Shown here in pieces: positions 53,494 to 62,496 of a DNA stretch of 64,000 bases; position 1 is the first letter of the stretch, and every line of letters begins with the position of its first letter. The notes under the pieces were generated by a model that was given only the letters and a program-made list of their open reading frames with translations, did no database searches and was not told the origin of the DNA. A program made the position numbers and the translations under genes. The stretch covers positions 3,286,001 through 3,350,000 of the forward strand of contig NZ_CP082833.1 of assembly GCF_021278985.1 (NCBI RefSeq), written 5' to 3'. The stretch comes from Citrobacter rodentium NBRC 105723 = DSM 16636. Lineage in GTDB: Bacteria; Pseudomonadota; Gammaproteobacteria; Enterobacterales; Enterobacteriaceae.

Positions 53494-54083
53494 CACATCT
53501 CCAGAAAGTTTTTCAGCAACTGCGCGCCAGCGGCGCCCGAGCGTTCCGGATGGAACTGCACGCCGTAGAAGTTATCTTTTTGCACCGCGGCGGTGAACGG
53601 CTCGCCGTAATTGCACTGGGCGATAGTCCAGGGATTCACCGGCATGGCGTAGCTATGGACAAAGTAGAAGTAAGCGCCATCCTCAATGCCCTGAAACAGA
53701 CGATTTCCGGCCTGCGGATAGACGCGGTTCCAGCCCATATGCGGCAGCGGCAGGCCGAAATCGGTCATTTTCGGCACGTCCTGATCGATAATGCCCAGCA
53801 GCTGAACGCCGCGGGTTTCTTCGCTGCGCCGCCCAAGAATCTGCATCCCGAGGCAAATGCCAAGCACTGGCTGGGTACAGGCTTTGATCAGTTCGATCAG
53901 TTCGCGTTCGCGCAGCTGGTCCATCGCCGCCTGGGCGGTGCCGACGCCGGGTAAAAACAGTTTATCGGCCATCAGCACCACGTCAGGGTCGCGGCTGACC
54001 AGCGGATCGTAGCCGTGACGCGCCACGGCGGATTTCACCGAGTTCAGATTAGCGCAGCCGGTATCGAGAATTACCACATTCAT
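53493..54083 (-). CDS. hisH: Imidazole glycerol phosphate synthase glutamine amidotransferase subunit
   Basis: 196 residues from ATG 54083, which overlaps the hisB stop as TGATG; an in-frame GTG precedes it. Class I glutaminase with nucleophile Cys77 in GICLGMQ and the His/Glu pair in QFHPERS. It supplies ammonia to HisF. Confidence 0.97.
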   Translation of the reverse strand: MNVVILDTGCANLNSVKSAVARHGYDPLVSRDPDVVLMADKLFLPGVGTAQAAMDQLRERELIELIKACTQPVLGICLGMQILGRRSEETRGVQLLGIIDQDVPKMTDFGLPLPHMGWNRVYPQAGNRLFQGIEDGAYFYFVHSYAMPVNPWTIAQCNYGEPFTAAVQKDNFYGVQFHPERSGAAGAQLLKNFLEM

Positions 54084-55150
54084 CACAGCACTCCTTTGGA
54101 GGAAGGGAGCGTATCGCCTTCCACGCGGATGGCCTGGCGCAGCGTGCGGCCAAACGCTTTGAACAGGCTCTCCACGCGGTGGTGGTCGTTTTTGCCTTTG
54201 GTTTTCAGGTGCAGCGTCACGCCCATGGTATAGGAGAGCGAACGGAAGAAGTGTTCGATCATCTCGGTACTCAAATCGCCGACGCGCTGATAAGTAAATT
54301 CAGCTTTGTACTCGAGGTGCGGACGTCCGGAGATATCCAGCGCGCAGCGCGCCAGACATTCGTCCATCGGCAGTACAAAGCCAAAACGGTTGATGCCGCG
54401 CTTATCGCCTAACGCCAGCTTTAGCGCTTCACCCAGCGCCAGGCCGGTATCTTCCACGGTGTGATGATCGTCAATGTAGAGATCGCCCTTGACGGCTATC
54501 TCCATGCGAAAACCGCCGTGGGTGGCAATCTGATCCAGCATATGATCAAAGAAACCGACGCCGGTGTTGATTTTGCTGCTGCCTTCGCGGTCCAGCCACA
54601 CTTTGACATCAATCTGCGTCTCTTTGGTGTTGCGCTCCACGTGGGCAAAACGGTCACGTTTCGTTAACTGCTCGCCGATGGCGGCCCAGTTCAGCGCGTC
54701 GCGGTGATAGTGCAGCCCCGAAATCCCCATGTTTTCGGCAAGCTGAAGATCTGTTTCCCGGTCGCCGATAACGTAGCTGTTGGCGCTGTCCATCGCCTGT
54801 TCGGCCAGATAGCGTTCGACCAGCTTGATTTTCGGTTTGCGGCAGTCGCACTCGTCGGCGGGCAGATGCGGGCAGATGAGCACCTCGTCAAACTGAACGC
54901 CCTGCGAGCTGAATACCTGCATCATCAGGTTATGCGGCCCGTCAAAGTCGGTCTGCGGAAAGCTTTGTGTGCCCAGACCGTCCTGGTTGGTGATCATTAC
55001 CAGCTTATAGCCCGCTTTTTGCAGCTTCAGCAGCGTTGGCACAACCTGTGGTTCAAAGGCGAGCTTTTCAAAACGATCCACCTGAAAATCGCTGGGTGGC
55101 TCGGCAATCAGGGTTCCGTCACGATCGATAAAGAGATACTTCTGACTCAT
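54083..55150 (-). CDS. hisB: Bifunctional histidinol-phosphatase / imidazoleglycerol-phosphate dehydratase
   Basis: 355 residues. The N-terminal HAD phosphatase domain has DRDGT (Asp9/Asp11) and the zinc-binding CPHLPADECDCRKPK. The C-terminal IGPD domain has the DHHTVEDTG and DHHRVESLFKAFGR manganese sites. It catalyses steps 7 and 9 of the pathway. The N/C fusion is the enterobacterial arrangement. It overlaps hisC by 4 bp. Confidence 0.98.
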   Translation of the reverse strand: MSQKYLFIDRDGTLIAEPPSDFQVDRFEKLAFEPQVVPTLLKLQKAGYKLVMITNQDGLGTQSFPQTDFDGPHNLMMQVFSSQGVQFDEVLICPHLPADECDCRKPKIKLVERYLAEQAMDSANSYVIGDRETDLQLAENMGISGLHYHRDALNWAAIGEQLTKRDRFAHVERNTKETQIDVKVWLDREGSSKINTGVGFFDHMLDQIATHGGFRMEIAVKGDLYIDDHHTVEDTGLALGEALKLALGDKRGINRFGFVLPMDECLARCALDISGRPHLEYKAEFTYQRVGDLSTEMIEHFFRSLSYTMGVTLHLKTKGKNDHHRVESLFKAFGRTLRQAIRVEGDTLPSSKGVL

Positions 55151-56226
55151 ACTTGCTCCGCACGTAAAGCGTCAATGACGCGCTGGCTTTCTTCGCGGGT
55201 TCCGACAGTGATGCGCAGGCAGCCGCTTAAAGAAGGTTGTTTGTTCTGATCCCGTAAGATAATGCCCTGATCCCACAAAGATTTAAATACGCTACTGGAA
55301 GCCGTAAAGCGCGCCAGAATATAGTTGGTTTCGGAATCAAACACCTGCTCCACGCAGGGGATGTCGCGCAGGGCGTTCACCAGATACTGGCGCTCCGCCA
55401 GAATTTGCGCCACGCGCTCGCGCATCGCGTTAATTCCCTGCGGGCTGAGGGCCTGGGCGGCAATGTCCGCCACCGGCGTCGAGAGCGGATACGGCGCGAT
55501 CACTTTTAACAGCAGGTTAATCACCTCTTCATTCGCCAGGGTGAAACCGCAGCGCAGGCCAGCCAGCGCGAAGGCTTTGGAAAGCGTGCGCAGAACGACC
55601 AGATGCGGATAATCAGCAAGCCAGCCGGCCAGCGTCGCCTGCGGGCAGAACTCGATATAGGCTTCGTCGGCGACGACAATCGCTTTGCCGCGGGTCAGTT
55701 CCAGCAGGGTGCGCAGATCCTGGGGGTTAATCAGCTGCCCGGTCGGGTTATTCGGGCTGCAAACATAAACCACTTTTACGCCATCCAGCTTGTCTGCAAT
55801 CCCCTGCATATCAAGCTGCCAGTCGGCAAGCGTGGGTACCGTGCGGCACTCCACGCCGATGGTTTCCGCGCTGACGCTGTACATACCGTAGGTAGGCGGA
55901 CAGTACAGGATCGCATCTTTCCCCGGCTCACAGAAGGCGCGGATCAGCAGCTCAATGCCTTCATCCGCGCCGCGGCTGACCAGCACCTGTTCCGGCCTGA
56001 CGCCCGCGTACTGCGCGTAGTTTTCGATTACCGCTTTGGGCTGACATTCCGGGTAACGGTTCAGCGTTTGCGCGGTCAATTGAAACTCTACCGCTGTCGG
56101 AAATTCGTTGGCATTCAGCCAGACGTCGCCGTTGCCGCCGAGACGGCGCGCGGACTGATAGGGCGTCAGGTTACGGACGTTTTCACGGGCTAACTCGCTG
56201 ACGCTGAATGTCTTTTCTGTGCTCAT
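55147..56226 (-). CDS. hisC: Histidinol-phosphate aminotransferase
   Basis: 359 residues, fold-type I PLP enzyme. SPNNPTGQLI, VADEAYIEF and the PLP lysine in LRTLSKAFALAGLRCG are clear. It converts imidazole acetol phosphate to histidinol phosphate with glutamate. ATGA overlaps link it to hisD and hisB. Confidence 0.97.
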   Translation of the reverse strand: MSTEKTFSVSELARENVRNLTPYQSARRLGGNGDVWLNANEFPTAVEFQLTAQTLNRYPECQPKAVIENYAQYAGVRPEQVLVSRGADEGIELLIRAFCEPGKDAILYCPPTYGMYSVSAETIGVECRTVPTLADWQLDMQGIADKLDGVKVVYVCSPNNPTGQLINPQDLRTLLELTRGKAIVVADEAYIEFCPQATLAGWLADYPHLVVLRTLSKAFALAGLRCGFTLANEEVINLLLKVIAPYPLSTPVADIAAQALSPQGINAMRERVAQILAERQYLVNALRDIPCVEQVFDSETNYILARFTASSSVFKSLWDQGIILRDQNKQPSLSGCLRITVGTREESQRVIDALRAEQV

Positions 56227-57527
56227 GCTTGCTCCTTCAGGGCGTTGACGCGCAGGGTAACGGCATTTTTGTGAGCGGTCAGACGTTCGGCCGCCGCCAG
56301 AGTTTCAATGGTGGACGCGAGGGCGGAAAAGCCCGCTTTCGACAGTTCCTGAACGGTCATGCGCTTCTGGAAATCGGCCAGTCCGAGGCTGGAGCAGGTC
56401 GCGGTATAACCGTAGGTCGGCAGCACGTGATTGGTACCGGAGGCATAATCGCCCGCGGACTCCGGCGACCAGTCGCCGAGAAATACCGAACCGGCGCTGG
56501 TGATGCCGTCAACCAGGTCGCGTGCGTTACGGGTCTGAATAATCAGGTGCTCCGGACCATACTGATTCGAGATGGCGACACACTGCGCAAGGTCGCGGGT
56601 GACAATAAGACGGCTGGCGCTGAGCGCCTGGCGCGCCGTCTCCACTCGAGGCAGTTCCGCCAGCTGCTGCTCAACGGCGTCGGCGACGCGGCTGGCGATA
56701 TCCGCGTCCGGCGTTAACAATATCACCTGCGAATCGGGTCCGTGTTCCGCCTGAGAGAGCAGGTCAGAGGCGACAAAATCCGGCGTGGCGCCGCTATCGG
56801 CAATCACCAGCACTTCGGATGGACCGGCAGGCATGTCGATCGCCGCGCCGTCCAGACGCTGGCTGACCTGGCGCTTGGCTTCAGTGACGAACGCGTTGCC
56901 GGGACCGAAAATTTTATCCACCTTCGGCACCGACTCGCTGCCAAAGGCCAGCGCAGCAATGGCCTGCGCGCCGCCGACGTTGAAAATTTCCTGTACGCCG
57001 CACAGCTGCGCCGCGTAGAGGATCTCATCGGCGATGGGCGGTGGCGAGCAGAGCACCACCTTGCGGCAACCGGCGATGCGCGCCGGGGTCGCCAGCATCA
57101 GAACGGTGGAAAAGAGCGGGGCGGAACCGCCGGGAATATACAGCCCTACAGAGTCCAGCGGACGGGTCACCTGCTGGCAGCGGACGCCTGGCTGGGTTTC
57201 CACATCCACCGTCGGTAATTGCTGGGCGCGGTGGAAGGTTTCGATATTTTTCACGGCAACCGCCATGGCCTGCTTCAGTTCATCGCTCAGGCGCGCGCTG
57301 GCGGCGGCAATCTGTTCGGCGGACACCTTCAGCGCCGCGACCTCGGTTTTATCAAACTTCGCGCTGTATTCGCGCAGCGCATCGTCCCCGCGCGTTTTAA
57401 CGTTATCCAGAATTTCGCTGACGGTGCGGGTGATGCTGTCAGAGGCGGAGATCGCCGGGCGCATCAGCAGTTCGCGCTGCTGCTCAGCGCTGCAGGTATT
57501 CCAGTCGATAAGAGTATTAAAGCTCAT
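56223..57527 (-). CDS. hisD: Histidinol dehydrogenase
   Basis: 434 residues from MSFNTLIDWN (an ATG two codons upstream is in frame; the K-12 start was kept). GPGNAFVTEAKRQV, DMPAGPSEVLVIAD and the EHGPDSQ zinc/substrate region are present. It oxidises histidinol to histidine in two NAD-dependent steps. A REP pair separates it from hisG. Confidence 0.97.
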   Translation of the reverse strand: MSFNTLIDWNTCSAEQQRELLMRPAISASDSITRTVSEILDNVKTRGDDALREYSAKFDKTEVAALKVSAEQIAAASARLSDELKQAMAVAVKNIETFHRAQQLPTVDVETQPGVRCQQVTRPLDSVGLYIPGGSAPLFSTVLMLATPARIAGCRKVVLCSPPPIADEILYAAQLCGVQEIFNVGGAQAIAALAFGSESVPKVDKIFGPGNAFVTEAKRQVSQRLDGAAIDMPAGPSEVLVIADSGATPDFVASDLLSQAEHGPDSQVILLTPDADIASRVADAVEQQLAELPRVETARQALSASRLIVTRDLAQCVAISNQYGPEHLIIQTRNARDLVDGITSAGSVFLGDWSPESAGDYASGTNHVLPTYGYTATCSSLGLADFQKRMTVQELSKAGFSALASTIETLAAAERLTAHKNAVTLRVNALKEQA

Positions 57528-57542
57528 CTTCATATCCTTTAT

Positions 57543-57602
57543 GCCGGATGGCGTATCCGGCCTACATAGCCCGTAGTCCCGGTGAGCGAAGCGCCGCCGG
57601 GC
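57543..57602. repeat. REP pair between hisG and hisD
   Basis: Opposed REP units at 57543-57565 and 57573-57602. An intercistronic REP between hisG and hisD is the classic location described in Salmonella and E. coli, where it stabilises the upstream message. Confidence 0.92.
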
Positions 57603-57615
57603 AGCATAAGTGGAA

Positions 57616-58515
57616 TTACTCCATCATCTTCTCGATTGGCAACACCAGAATGGAGCTGGCCCCGAGCGCTTTCAGTTTTTCCATGGTTTCCCAGAACAGG
57701 GTTTCGCTGCTGACCATGTGCATTGCCACTCGCTGCTGATCGCCCGCCAGCGGCAGGATGGTCGGACGCTCCGCCCCCGGCAGCAGGGCAATCACCTCTT
57801 CCAGGCGTTCGCTGGGAGCGTGCATCATGATGTATTTCGATTCGCGCGCCTGGATAACGCCCTGGATACGGGTTAACAGTTTGTCGATAAGCTGCTGTTT
57901 GCCGTCGGCCATTTCGCCGTCGCGTTGGATCAGGCAGGCTTTGGAGCGGTAAATCACTTCCACTTCACGCAGGCCGTTGGCTTCAAGGGTGGCGCCGGTA
58001 GAGACCAGATCGCAAATCGCGTCGGCGAGTCCGGCGCGCGGGGCCACTTCCACGGAACCGTTCAACAGACAGGATTTAAAGGAGATGCCTTTCTGGTCGA
58101 GATAGCGCTTAAGCAGGTGCGGGTAAGAGGTGGCGATGCGTTTGCCGTCGAGACAGGCCGGGCCGTCCCAGGCTTCGTCCACTGGCGTCGCCAGCGACAG
58201 ACGGCAGCCGCCGAAGTCAAGGCGGCGCAGGGTAAAGTAGCGCGGATCTTCGCCCTGCGCGCGGCGGTTGAGCAACTCTTCTTCCAGCACGTTTTCCCCG
58301 ATGATGCCCAGATCGACCACGCCGTCCATCACCAGACCCGGAATATCGTCGTCACGCACGCGCAGAATATCAATCGGCATATTTTCGGCCATCGCAATCA
58401 GGCGCTGGGTGTGTAAATTAATTTTAATGCCGCAGCGGGCCAGCAGTTCGCGTGAATCATCACTTAAACGGCCTGATTTCTGAATAGCTATGCGTAAGCG
58501 GGAGTTATCTAACAT
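57616..58515 (-). CDS. hisG: ATP phosphoribosyltransferase
   Basis: 299 residues from MLDNSRLRIAIQKSGRL; the longer in-frame ORF would read through the attenuator. N-terminal LAMAENMPIDIL-type region (here IAMAENMPIDIL), the PRPP-binding DAICDLVSTGATLEANGL, and a C-terminal regulatory ACT-like domain. It catalyses the committed, histidine-inhibited first step. It is preceded by the leader peptide and attenuator. Confidence 0.98.
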   Translation of the reverse strand: MLDNSRLRIAIQKSGRLSDDSRELLARCGIKINLHTQRLIAMAENMPIDILRVRDDDIPGLVMDGVVDLGIIGENVLEEELLNRRAQGEDPRYFTLRRLDFGGCRLSLATPVDEAWDGPACLDGKRIATSYPHLLKRYLDQKGISFKSCLLNGSVEVAPRAGLADAICDLVSTGATLEANGLREVEVIYRSKACLIQRDGEMADGKQQLIDKLLTRIQGVIQARESKYIMMHAPSERLEEVIALLPGAERPTILPLAGDQQRVAMHMVSSETLFWETMEKLKALGASSILVLPIEKMME

Positions 58516-58562
58516 TCTTTTTTCCTTTTTTATCCTGTCTGAACCGGTGTGAAACGCGCAGC

Positions 58563-58600
58563 AAAAAAAAGCCCCCGGAAGACGATCTTCCGGGGGCTTT
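58563..58600 (-). terminator. His operon attenuator
   Basis: On the minus strand AAGCCCCCGGAAGAT and its complement form a long GC-rich stem followed by eight T. It lies between hisL and hisG; upstream sequence (ATCTTCCAGTGGTGC) can pair alternatively. This is the classic his attenuator. Confidence 0.93.
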
Positions 58601-58661
58601 CTCATGCGTTCATGCACCACTGGAAGATCTGAACGTCTTCCAGCACACATCGCCTGAAAGA

Positions 58662-58712
58662 CTAGTCAGGATGATGGTGATGATGGTGGTGTTTAAACTG
58701 AACGCGTGTCAT
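58662..58712 (-). CDS. hisL: His operon leader peptide
   Basis: 16 residues, MTRVQFKHHHHHHHPD, with seven consecutive histidine codons. Ribosome stalling at these codons when charged His-tRNA is scarce favours the antiterminator and allows read-through into hisG. The peptide is identical to the recalled enterobacterial HisL. Confidence 0.97.
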   Translation of the reverse strand: MTRVQFKHHHHHHHPD

Positions 58713-58750
58713 AAAATTCCCGATGAATGCTTATTCATTTGATGTCTTTT

Positions 58751-58780
58751 AACCTAAACCACTTTAACGCCCTAAAGCAA
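58751..58780 (-). promoter_or_regulatory. His operon promoter
   Basis: On the minus strand TTGCTT (58775-58780), an 18 bp spacer and TAGGTT (58751-58756), closely matching the recalled E. coli/Salmonella his P1 promoter, including the following AAAAGACATCA. Confidence 0.75.
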
Positions 58781-58872
58781 GCGCTTTTTTACATTCTTTT
58801 TCTGCCATGAATTGTCAGTCCGCAGGTGCTGGCGTAGCCTTATAGAAAACGTGCCGGATTGGGAGAAAACGG

Positions 58873-59697
58873 ATGAAGAAGGTCGCAATTGTCGGGTTAG
58901 GCTGGTTAGGCATGCCGCTGGCGATGTCGCTTACCGCCAGAGGCTGGCAGGTCACGGGGAGCAAAACCACCCGGGATGGCGTCGAGGCGGCCAGAATGAG
59001 CGGTATTGAAGGATATCCGCTGCGTCTGGAACCTGAACTGATCTGCGAGGCGGACGACCTGGATGCGCTGATGGACGTGGACGCGCTGGTCATTACCTTA
59101 CCCGCCCGCCGCAGCGGACCCGGCGAAGCGTTTTATCTGCAGGCGATGCAGGAGCTGGTGGACAGCGCGCTGGCGTATCACATTCCGCGCATCATCTTTA
59201 CCAGCTCGACGTCGGTCTATGGCGATGTTAATGGCATCGTCAAAGAGAGCACTCCCCGTCACCCGGTCACCGCCAGCGGGCGCGTATTAAAAGAGCTGGA
59301 GGACTGGCTGCATCATCTGCCGGGCACCTCGGTGGATATTCTGCGGTTGGCCGGGCTGGTGGGGCCTGGACGGCATCCGGGTCGTTTCTTCGCCGGAAAA
59401 ACCGCTCCTAACGGCGAGCAGGGCGTCAATCTGGTGCATCTGGAAGACGTTATTTCCGCCATCACGCTGCTGTTACAGGCGCCGAAAGGCGGACACATCT
59501 ATAATATATGTGCGCCCGTGCACCCCGCGCGGAACGTTTTTTATCCGCAAATGGCGCGTCAGTTAAATACAGAGCCGCCGCAATTTCTCGATTCGCCGGA
59601 CAATGGCAAAGGCAAAATTATTGATGGCAGCCGAATCTGCAACGAACTCGGATTTGAATACCAGTATCCCGATCCGCTGGTGATGCCGATGGAGTGA
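58873..59697 (+). CDS. yeeZ: NAD(P)-binding protein YeeZ (SDR-like)
   Basis: 274 residues, the K-12 length. Rossmann glycine motif GLGWLG at 8-13, then VITLPARRSGPGEAF and TSSTSVYGD of the extended SDR/epimerase fold; LAGLVGPGRHPGRF resembles sugar epimerases. The substrate is unknown. It is divergent from the his operon; K-12 has yefM-yoeB between them, absent here. Confidence 0.92.
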   Translation: MKKVAIVGLGWLGMPLAMSLTARGWQVTGSKTTRDGVEAARMSGIEGYPLRLEPELICEADDLDALMDVDALVITLPARRSGPGEAFYLQAMQELVDSALAYHIPRIIFTSSTSVYGDVNGIVKESTPRHPVTASGRVLKELEDWLHHLPGTSVDILRLAGLVGPGRHPGRFFAGKTAPNGEQGVNLVHLEDVISAITLLLQAPKGGHIYNICAPVHPARNVFYPQMARQLNTEPPQFLDSPDNGKGKIIDGSRICNELGFEYQYPDPLVMPME

Positions 59698-59743
59698 TGA
59701 ACAACGCCAGCGGTCTTTCACCATACATCGCAAGGGGGCGCGT

Positions 59744-60673
59744 ATGAAACCACTGCTGGATGTTCTCATCATTCTTGATGCGCTGGAAAAAGAGGGCAGT
59801 TTTGCGGCGGCGTCGGCGCGGCTGTACAAAACGCCCTCTGCGCTCAGCTATACCGTTCACCGTCTTGAAAGCGATCTCAATATTCAAATCCTCGATCGTA
59901 GCGGCCATCGCGCCCGCTTTACCCGCACCGGGCAGATGCTGCTGGAAAAGGGGCGGGAAGTGCTGCATACGGTAAGAGAGCTGGAAAAGCAGGCGGTGAA
60001 GCTTCATGAAGGCTGGGAAAATGAACTGGTGATCGGCGTTGACGATACCTTTCCCTTTTCCCTGTTAGCACCGCTGATCGAGTCTTTTTACCAGCATCAC
60101 AGCGTGACGCGCCTGAAATTCATCAACGGCGTGCTGGGCGGCTCATGGGACGCATTGACCCAGGGCAGGGCGGATATCATCGTCGGCGCCATGCATCAGC
60201 CGCCGTCGTCCAGTGAGTTCGCTTTTTCCCGGCTGGGCTCGCTTGAGCAGGTGTTCGCCGTCGCGCCGCATCATGCGCTGGCGGAAGAGAGCGAACCGCT
60301 GAGCCGCAGCACCGTCAAGCGCCACCGGGCGATTGTGGTCGGCGACAGCGCGCATCCGGCCAGCGCATCGGCCACGCAGCTGCTGGATGACCAGGACGCG
60401 ATAACCGTTTTTGATTTTAAAACGAAGCTGGAACTGCAAATCAGCGGTCTGGGCTGCGGGTATCTGCCGCGCTATCTGGCCCAGCGTTTCCTCGACAGCG
60501 GCGCGCTGATAGAGAAAAAAGTAGACGCCCAGGTGTTGTCCGAGCCGGTGTGGGTGGGCTGGAATGTGCAGACCGCCGGGTTAGCCAGCGCCTGGTGGCG
60601 GGATGAAATTTTAGCAAATAGTGCTATTGCTGGTGTCTATATGAATGGCGATACGGACAAATCAAGCGTTTAA
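59744..60673 (+). CDS. yeeY: LysR-type transcriptional regulator YeeY
   Basis: 309 residues. N-terminal winged HTH (about residues 1-60) with GSFAAASARLYKTPSALSYT as recognition region and a C-terminal substrate-binding effector domain. It is uncharacterised; its position next to plaP suggests, but does not prove, a role in its expression. It starts 46 bp after yeeZ. Confidence 0.92.
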   Translation: MKPLLDVLIILDALEKEGSFAAASARLYKTPSALSYTVHRLESDLNIQILDRSGHRARFTRTGQMLLEKGREVLHTVRELEKQAVKLHEGWENELVIGVDDTFPFSLLAPLIESFYQHHSVTRLKFINGVLGGSWDALTQGRADIIVGAMHQPPSSSEFAFSRLGSLEQVFAVAPHHALAEESEPLSRSTVKRHRAIVVGDSAHPASASATQLLDDQDAITVFDFKTKLELQISGLGCGYLPRYLAQRFLDSGALIEKKVDAQVLSEPVWVGWNVQTAGLASAWWRDEILANSAIAGVYMNGDTDKSSV

Positions 60674-60760
60674 GAAAAAAATTTATATGACAAGCCTCTC
60701 ATTCTCTTGTCAATTTGCCTTCATTTAAGGCACAATGCGCCGCTTGCAAAAAATGACATT

Positions 60761-60794
60761 AACCGACGTTTCCATACGCGTCGGTTATTTTTTT
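60761..60794 (+). terminator. Intrinsic terminator after yeeY
   Basis: AACCGACG (60761-60768) pairs with CGTCGGTT (60779-60786) and is followed by ATTTTTTT. It separates yeeY from the yoeI-plaP unit. Confidence 0.85.
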
Positions 60795-60889
60795 GCTACA
60801 AACCAATCATTCAGACCAAGAGGCCGGGCTTCGTACCGGATAGATATTTACTAAAAACCGACAGTTGTTGTCGCTGAGGAATCCAGAAA

Positions 60890-60952
60890 ATGGGGCAATT
60901 TTTTGCTTACGCGACGGCATTCGCCGTAAAGGGGAATGACCATGTCGCATAA
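60890..60952 (+). CDS. yoeI: Small protein YoeI, upstream of and overlapping plaP
   Basis: A 20-codon ORF encoding MGQFFAYATAFAVKGNDHVA, nearly identical to the recalled K-12 YoeI (one visible difference, Gly for Glu at residue 15). GAGGA about 10 bp upstream serves as ribosome binding site. It overlaps the plaP start by 11 bp in another frame, so it may couple to or regulate plaP translation. It is short, with a hydrophobic/aromatic first half; its function is not known from the sequence. Confidence 0.88.
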   Translation: MGQFFAYATAFAVKGNDHVA

Positions 60953-62300
60953 CGTTACTCCAAACACCTCTCGCGTGGAATTACGTAAAACGCTTACGTT
61001 AGTTCCGGTTGTCATGATGGGCCTTGCCTATATGCAGCCGATGACGCTGTTCGATACATTTGGTATCGTTTCGGTCCTCACTGACGGTCACGTGCCGACG
61101 GCTTATGCTTTCGCGCTGATTGCCATTCTCTTTACTGCGCTGAGCTACGGTAAACTGGTGCGCCGTTTCCCGTCCGCTGGTTCGGCGTATACCTACGCCC
61201 AGAAATCCATTAGCCCGACCGTTGGCTTTATGGTGGGGTGGTCGTCTCTGCTGGACTATCTGTTCGCGCCGATGATCAATATCCTGCTGGCGAAAATCTA
61301 TTTTGAAGCGCTCGTGCCCTCCATTCCTTCGTGGATGTTTGTGGTGGCGCTGGTGGCGTTTATGACCGCGTTTAACCTGCGTAGCCTTAAATCAGTGGCA
61401 AACTTCAACACGGTTATTGTTGTGCTGCAGGTTGTGCTGATCGCCGTTATCCTCGGCATGGTGGTCTATGGCGTGTTCCACGGCGAAGGCGCCGGTACGC
61501 TGACCAGCAGCCGTCCATTCTGGTCCGGTGAAGCGCATGTCATTCCTATGATTACCGGGGCGACGATCCTCTGCTTCTCCTTTACCGGCTTTGACGGTAT
61601 TAGCAACCTCTCTGAAGAGACAAAAGATGCAGAGCGCGTGATCCCGCGCGCGATCTTCCTGACCGCGCTGATCGGCGGGCTGATCTTTATCTTCGCCACC
61701 TATTTCCTGCAGCTCTATTTCCCGGACGTTTCGCGTTTTAAAGATCCGGATGCTTCTCAGCCTGAGATTATGCTGTATGTGGCCGGTAAGTTCTTCCAGG
61801 TAGGCGCGCTGATTTTCTCCACGATCACCGTGCTGGCTTCCGGTATGGCGGCACATGCGGGCGTGGCGCGTCTGATGTACGTCATGGGGCGTGACGGCGT
61901 GTTCCCGAAAAGCTTCTTCGGTTACGTACACCCGAAATGGCGTACCCCGTCGATGAACATTATTCTGGTTGGCGCGATTGCCCTGCTGGCGATTAACTTC
62001 GATCTGGTTATGGCGACCGCGCTCATCAACTTTGGCGCGCTGGTGGCGTTTACCTTCGTAAACCTGTCGGTGATTTCACAGTTCTGGATCCGCGAAAAAC
62101 GCAATAAAACGCTGAAAGATCACTTCCAGTATCTGTTCCTGCCGATGTGCGGCGCGCTGACCGTCGGCGCGCTGTGGGTCAACCTGGAAGAAAGCTCGAT
62201 GGTTCTGGGACTGATCTGGGCGGGTATCGGCCTGATATATCTGGCCTGCGTCACCAAAAGCTTCCGCAATCCGGTGCCGCAATACGAAGATATTGCCTGA
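60942..62300 (+). CDS. plaP: Putrescine importer PlaP
   Basis: 452 residues from MSHNVTPNTS, with AAGGGG 9 bp upstream; an ATG two codons earlier lies within that site. Twelve membrane helices of the APC superfamily, with LVPVVMMGLAYMQPMTLFDT, CFSFTGFDGISNLSEET and SAGSAYTYAQ as typical amino-acid/polyamine motifs. It imports putrescine by proton symport at the inner membrane (established for K-12 YeeF). It overlaps yoeI and is followed by a terminator. Confidence 0.96.
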   Translation: MSHNVTPNTSRVELRKTLTLVPVVMMGLAYMQPMTLFDTFGIVSVLTDGHVPTAYAFALIAILFTALSYGKLVRRFPSAGSAYTYAQKSISPTVGFMVGWSSLLDYLFAPMINILLAKIYFEALVPSIPSWMFVVALVAFMTAFNLRSLKSVANFNTVIVVLQVVLIAVILGMVVYGVFHGEGAGTLTSSRPFWSGEAHVIPMITGATILCFSFTGFDGISNLSEETKDAERVIPRAIFLTALIGGLIFIFATYFLQLYFPDVSRFKDPDASQPEIMLYVAGKFFQVGALIFSTITVLASGMAAHAGVARLMYVMGRDGVFPKSFFGYVHPKWRTPSMNIILVGAIALLAINFDLVMATALINFGALVAFTFVNLSVISQFWIREKRNKTLKDHFQYLFLPMCGALTVGALWVNLEESSMVLGLIWAGIGLIYLACVTKSFRNPVPQYEDIA

Positions 62301-62326
62301 TAACGCGACAGCGTAAACAGACTCTG

Positions 62327-62353
62327 ACCGGGGACTCGTTCCCCGGTTTTTTT
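62327..62353 (+). terminator. Intrinsic terminator of plaP
   Basis: ACCGGGGA and TCCCCGGT form an 8 bp stem followed by seven T. The IS200 left end begins within a few bases of the T run. Confidence 0.92.
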
Positions 62354-62421
62354 GTCTATAGAAAACCCCCAGCTAGGCTGGGGGTTCAGTAAAGCTTTCA
62401 GCTTTGGGCCAGTTATTAAAA

Positions 62422-62490
62422 CCCCTTTTGATTTGTTAAAACACCTTGCGGTCTGGCAACTGCAAGTGTCAAACAAGAAATCAAAAGGGG
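62422..62490 (+). promoter_or_regulatory. IS200 tnpA 5' UTR hairpin sequestering the ribosome binding site
   Basis: CCCCTTTTGATTT (62422-62434) is complementary to AAATCAAAAGGGG (62478-62490), and the right arm holds the AGGGGG ribosome binding site six bases before the tnpA ATG. An inner CTTGC/GCAAG stem lengthens it. In Salmonella this structure and the antisense RNA art200 keep transposase synthesis very low. Confidence 0.8.
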
Positions 62491-62496
62491 GTCCCA

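Noticed and set aside
53493..54086. GTG starts one codon before hisA and hisH
   Set aside because: Each GTG is directly followed by an ATG that overlaps the upstream stop as TGATG, the better and conserved choice.
58662..58712. Histidine-codon run considered as a simple repeat or cloning tag
   Set aside because: It is the leader peptide of the his operon, with the attenuator and hisG in the right order.
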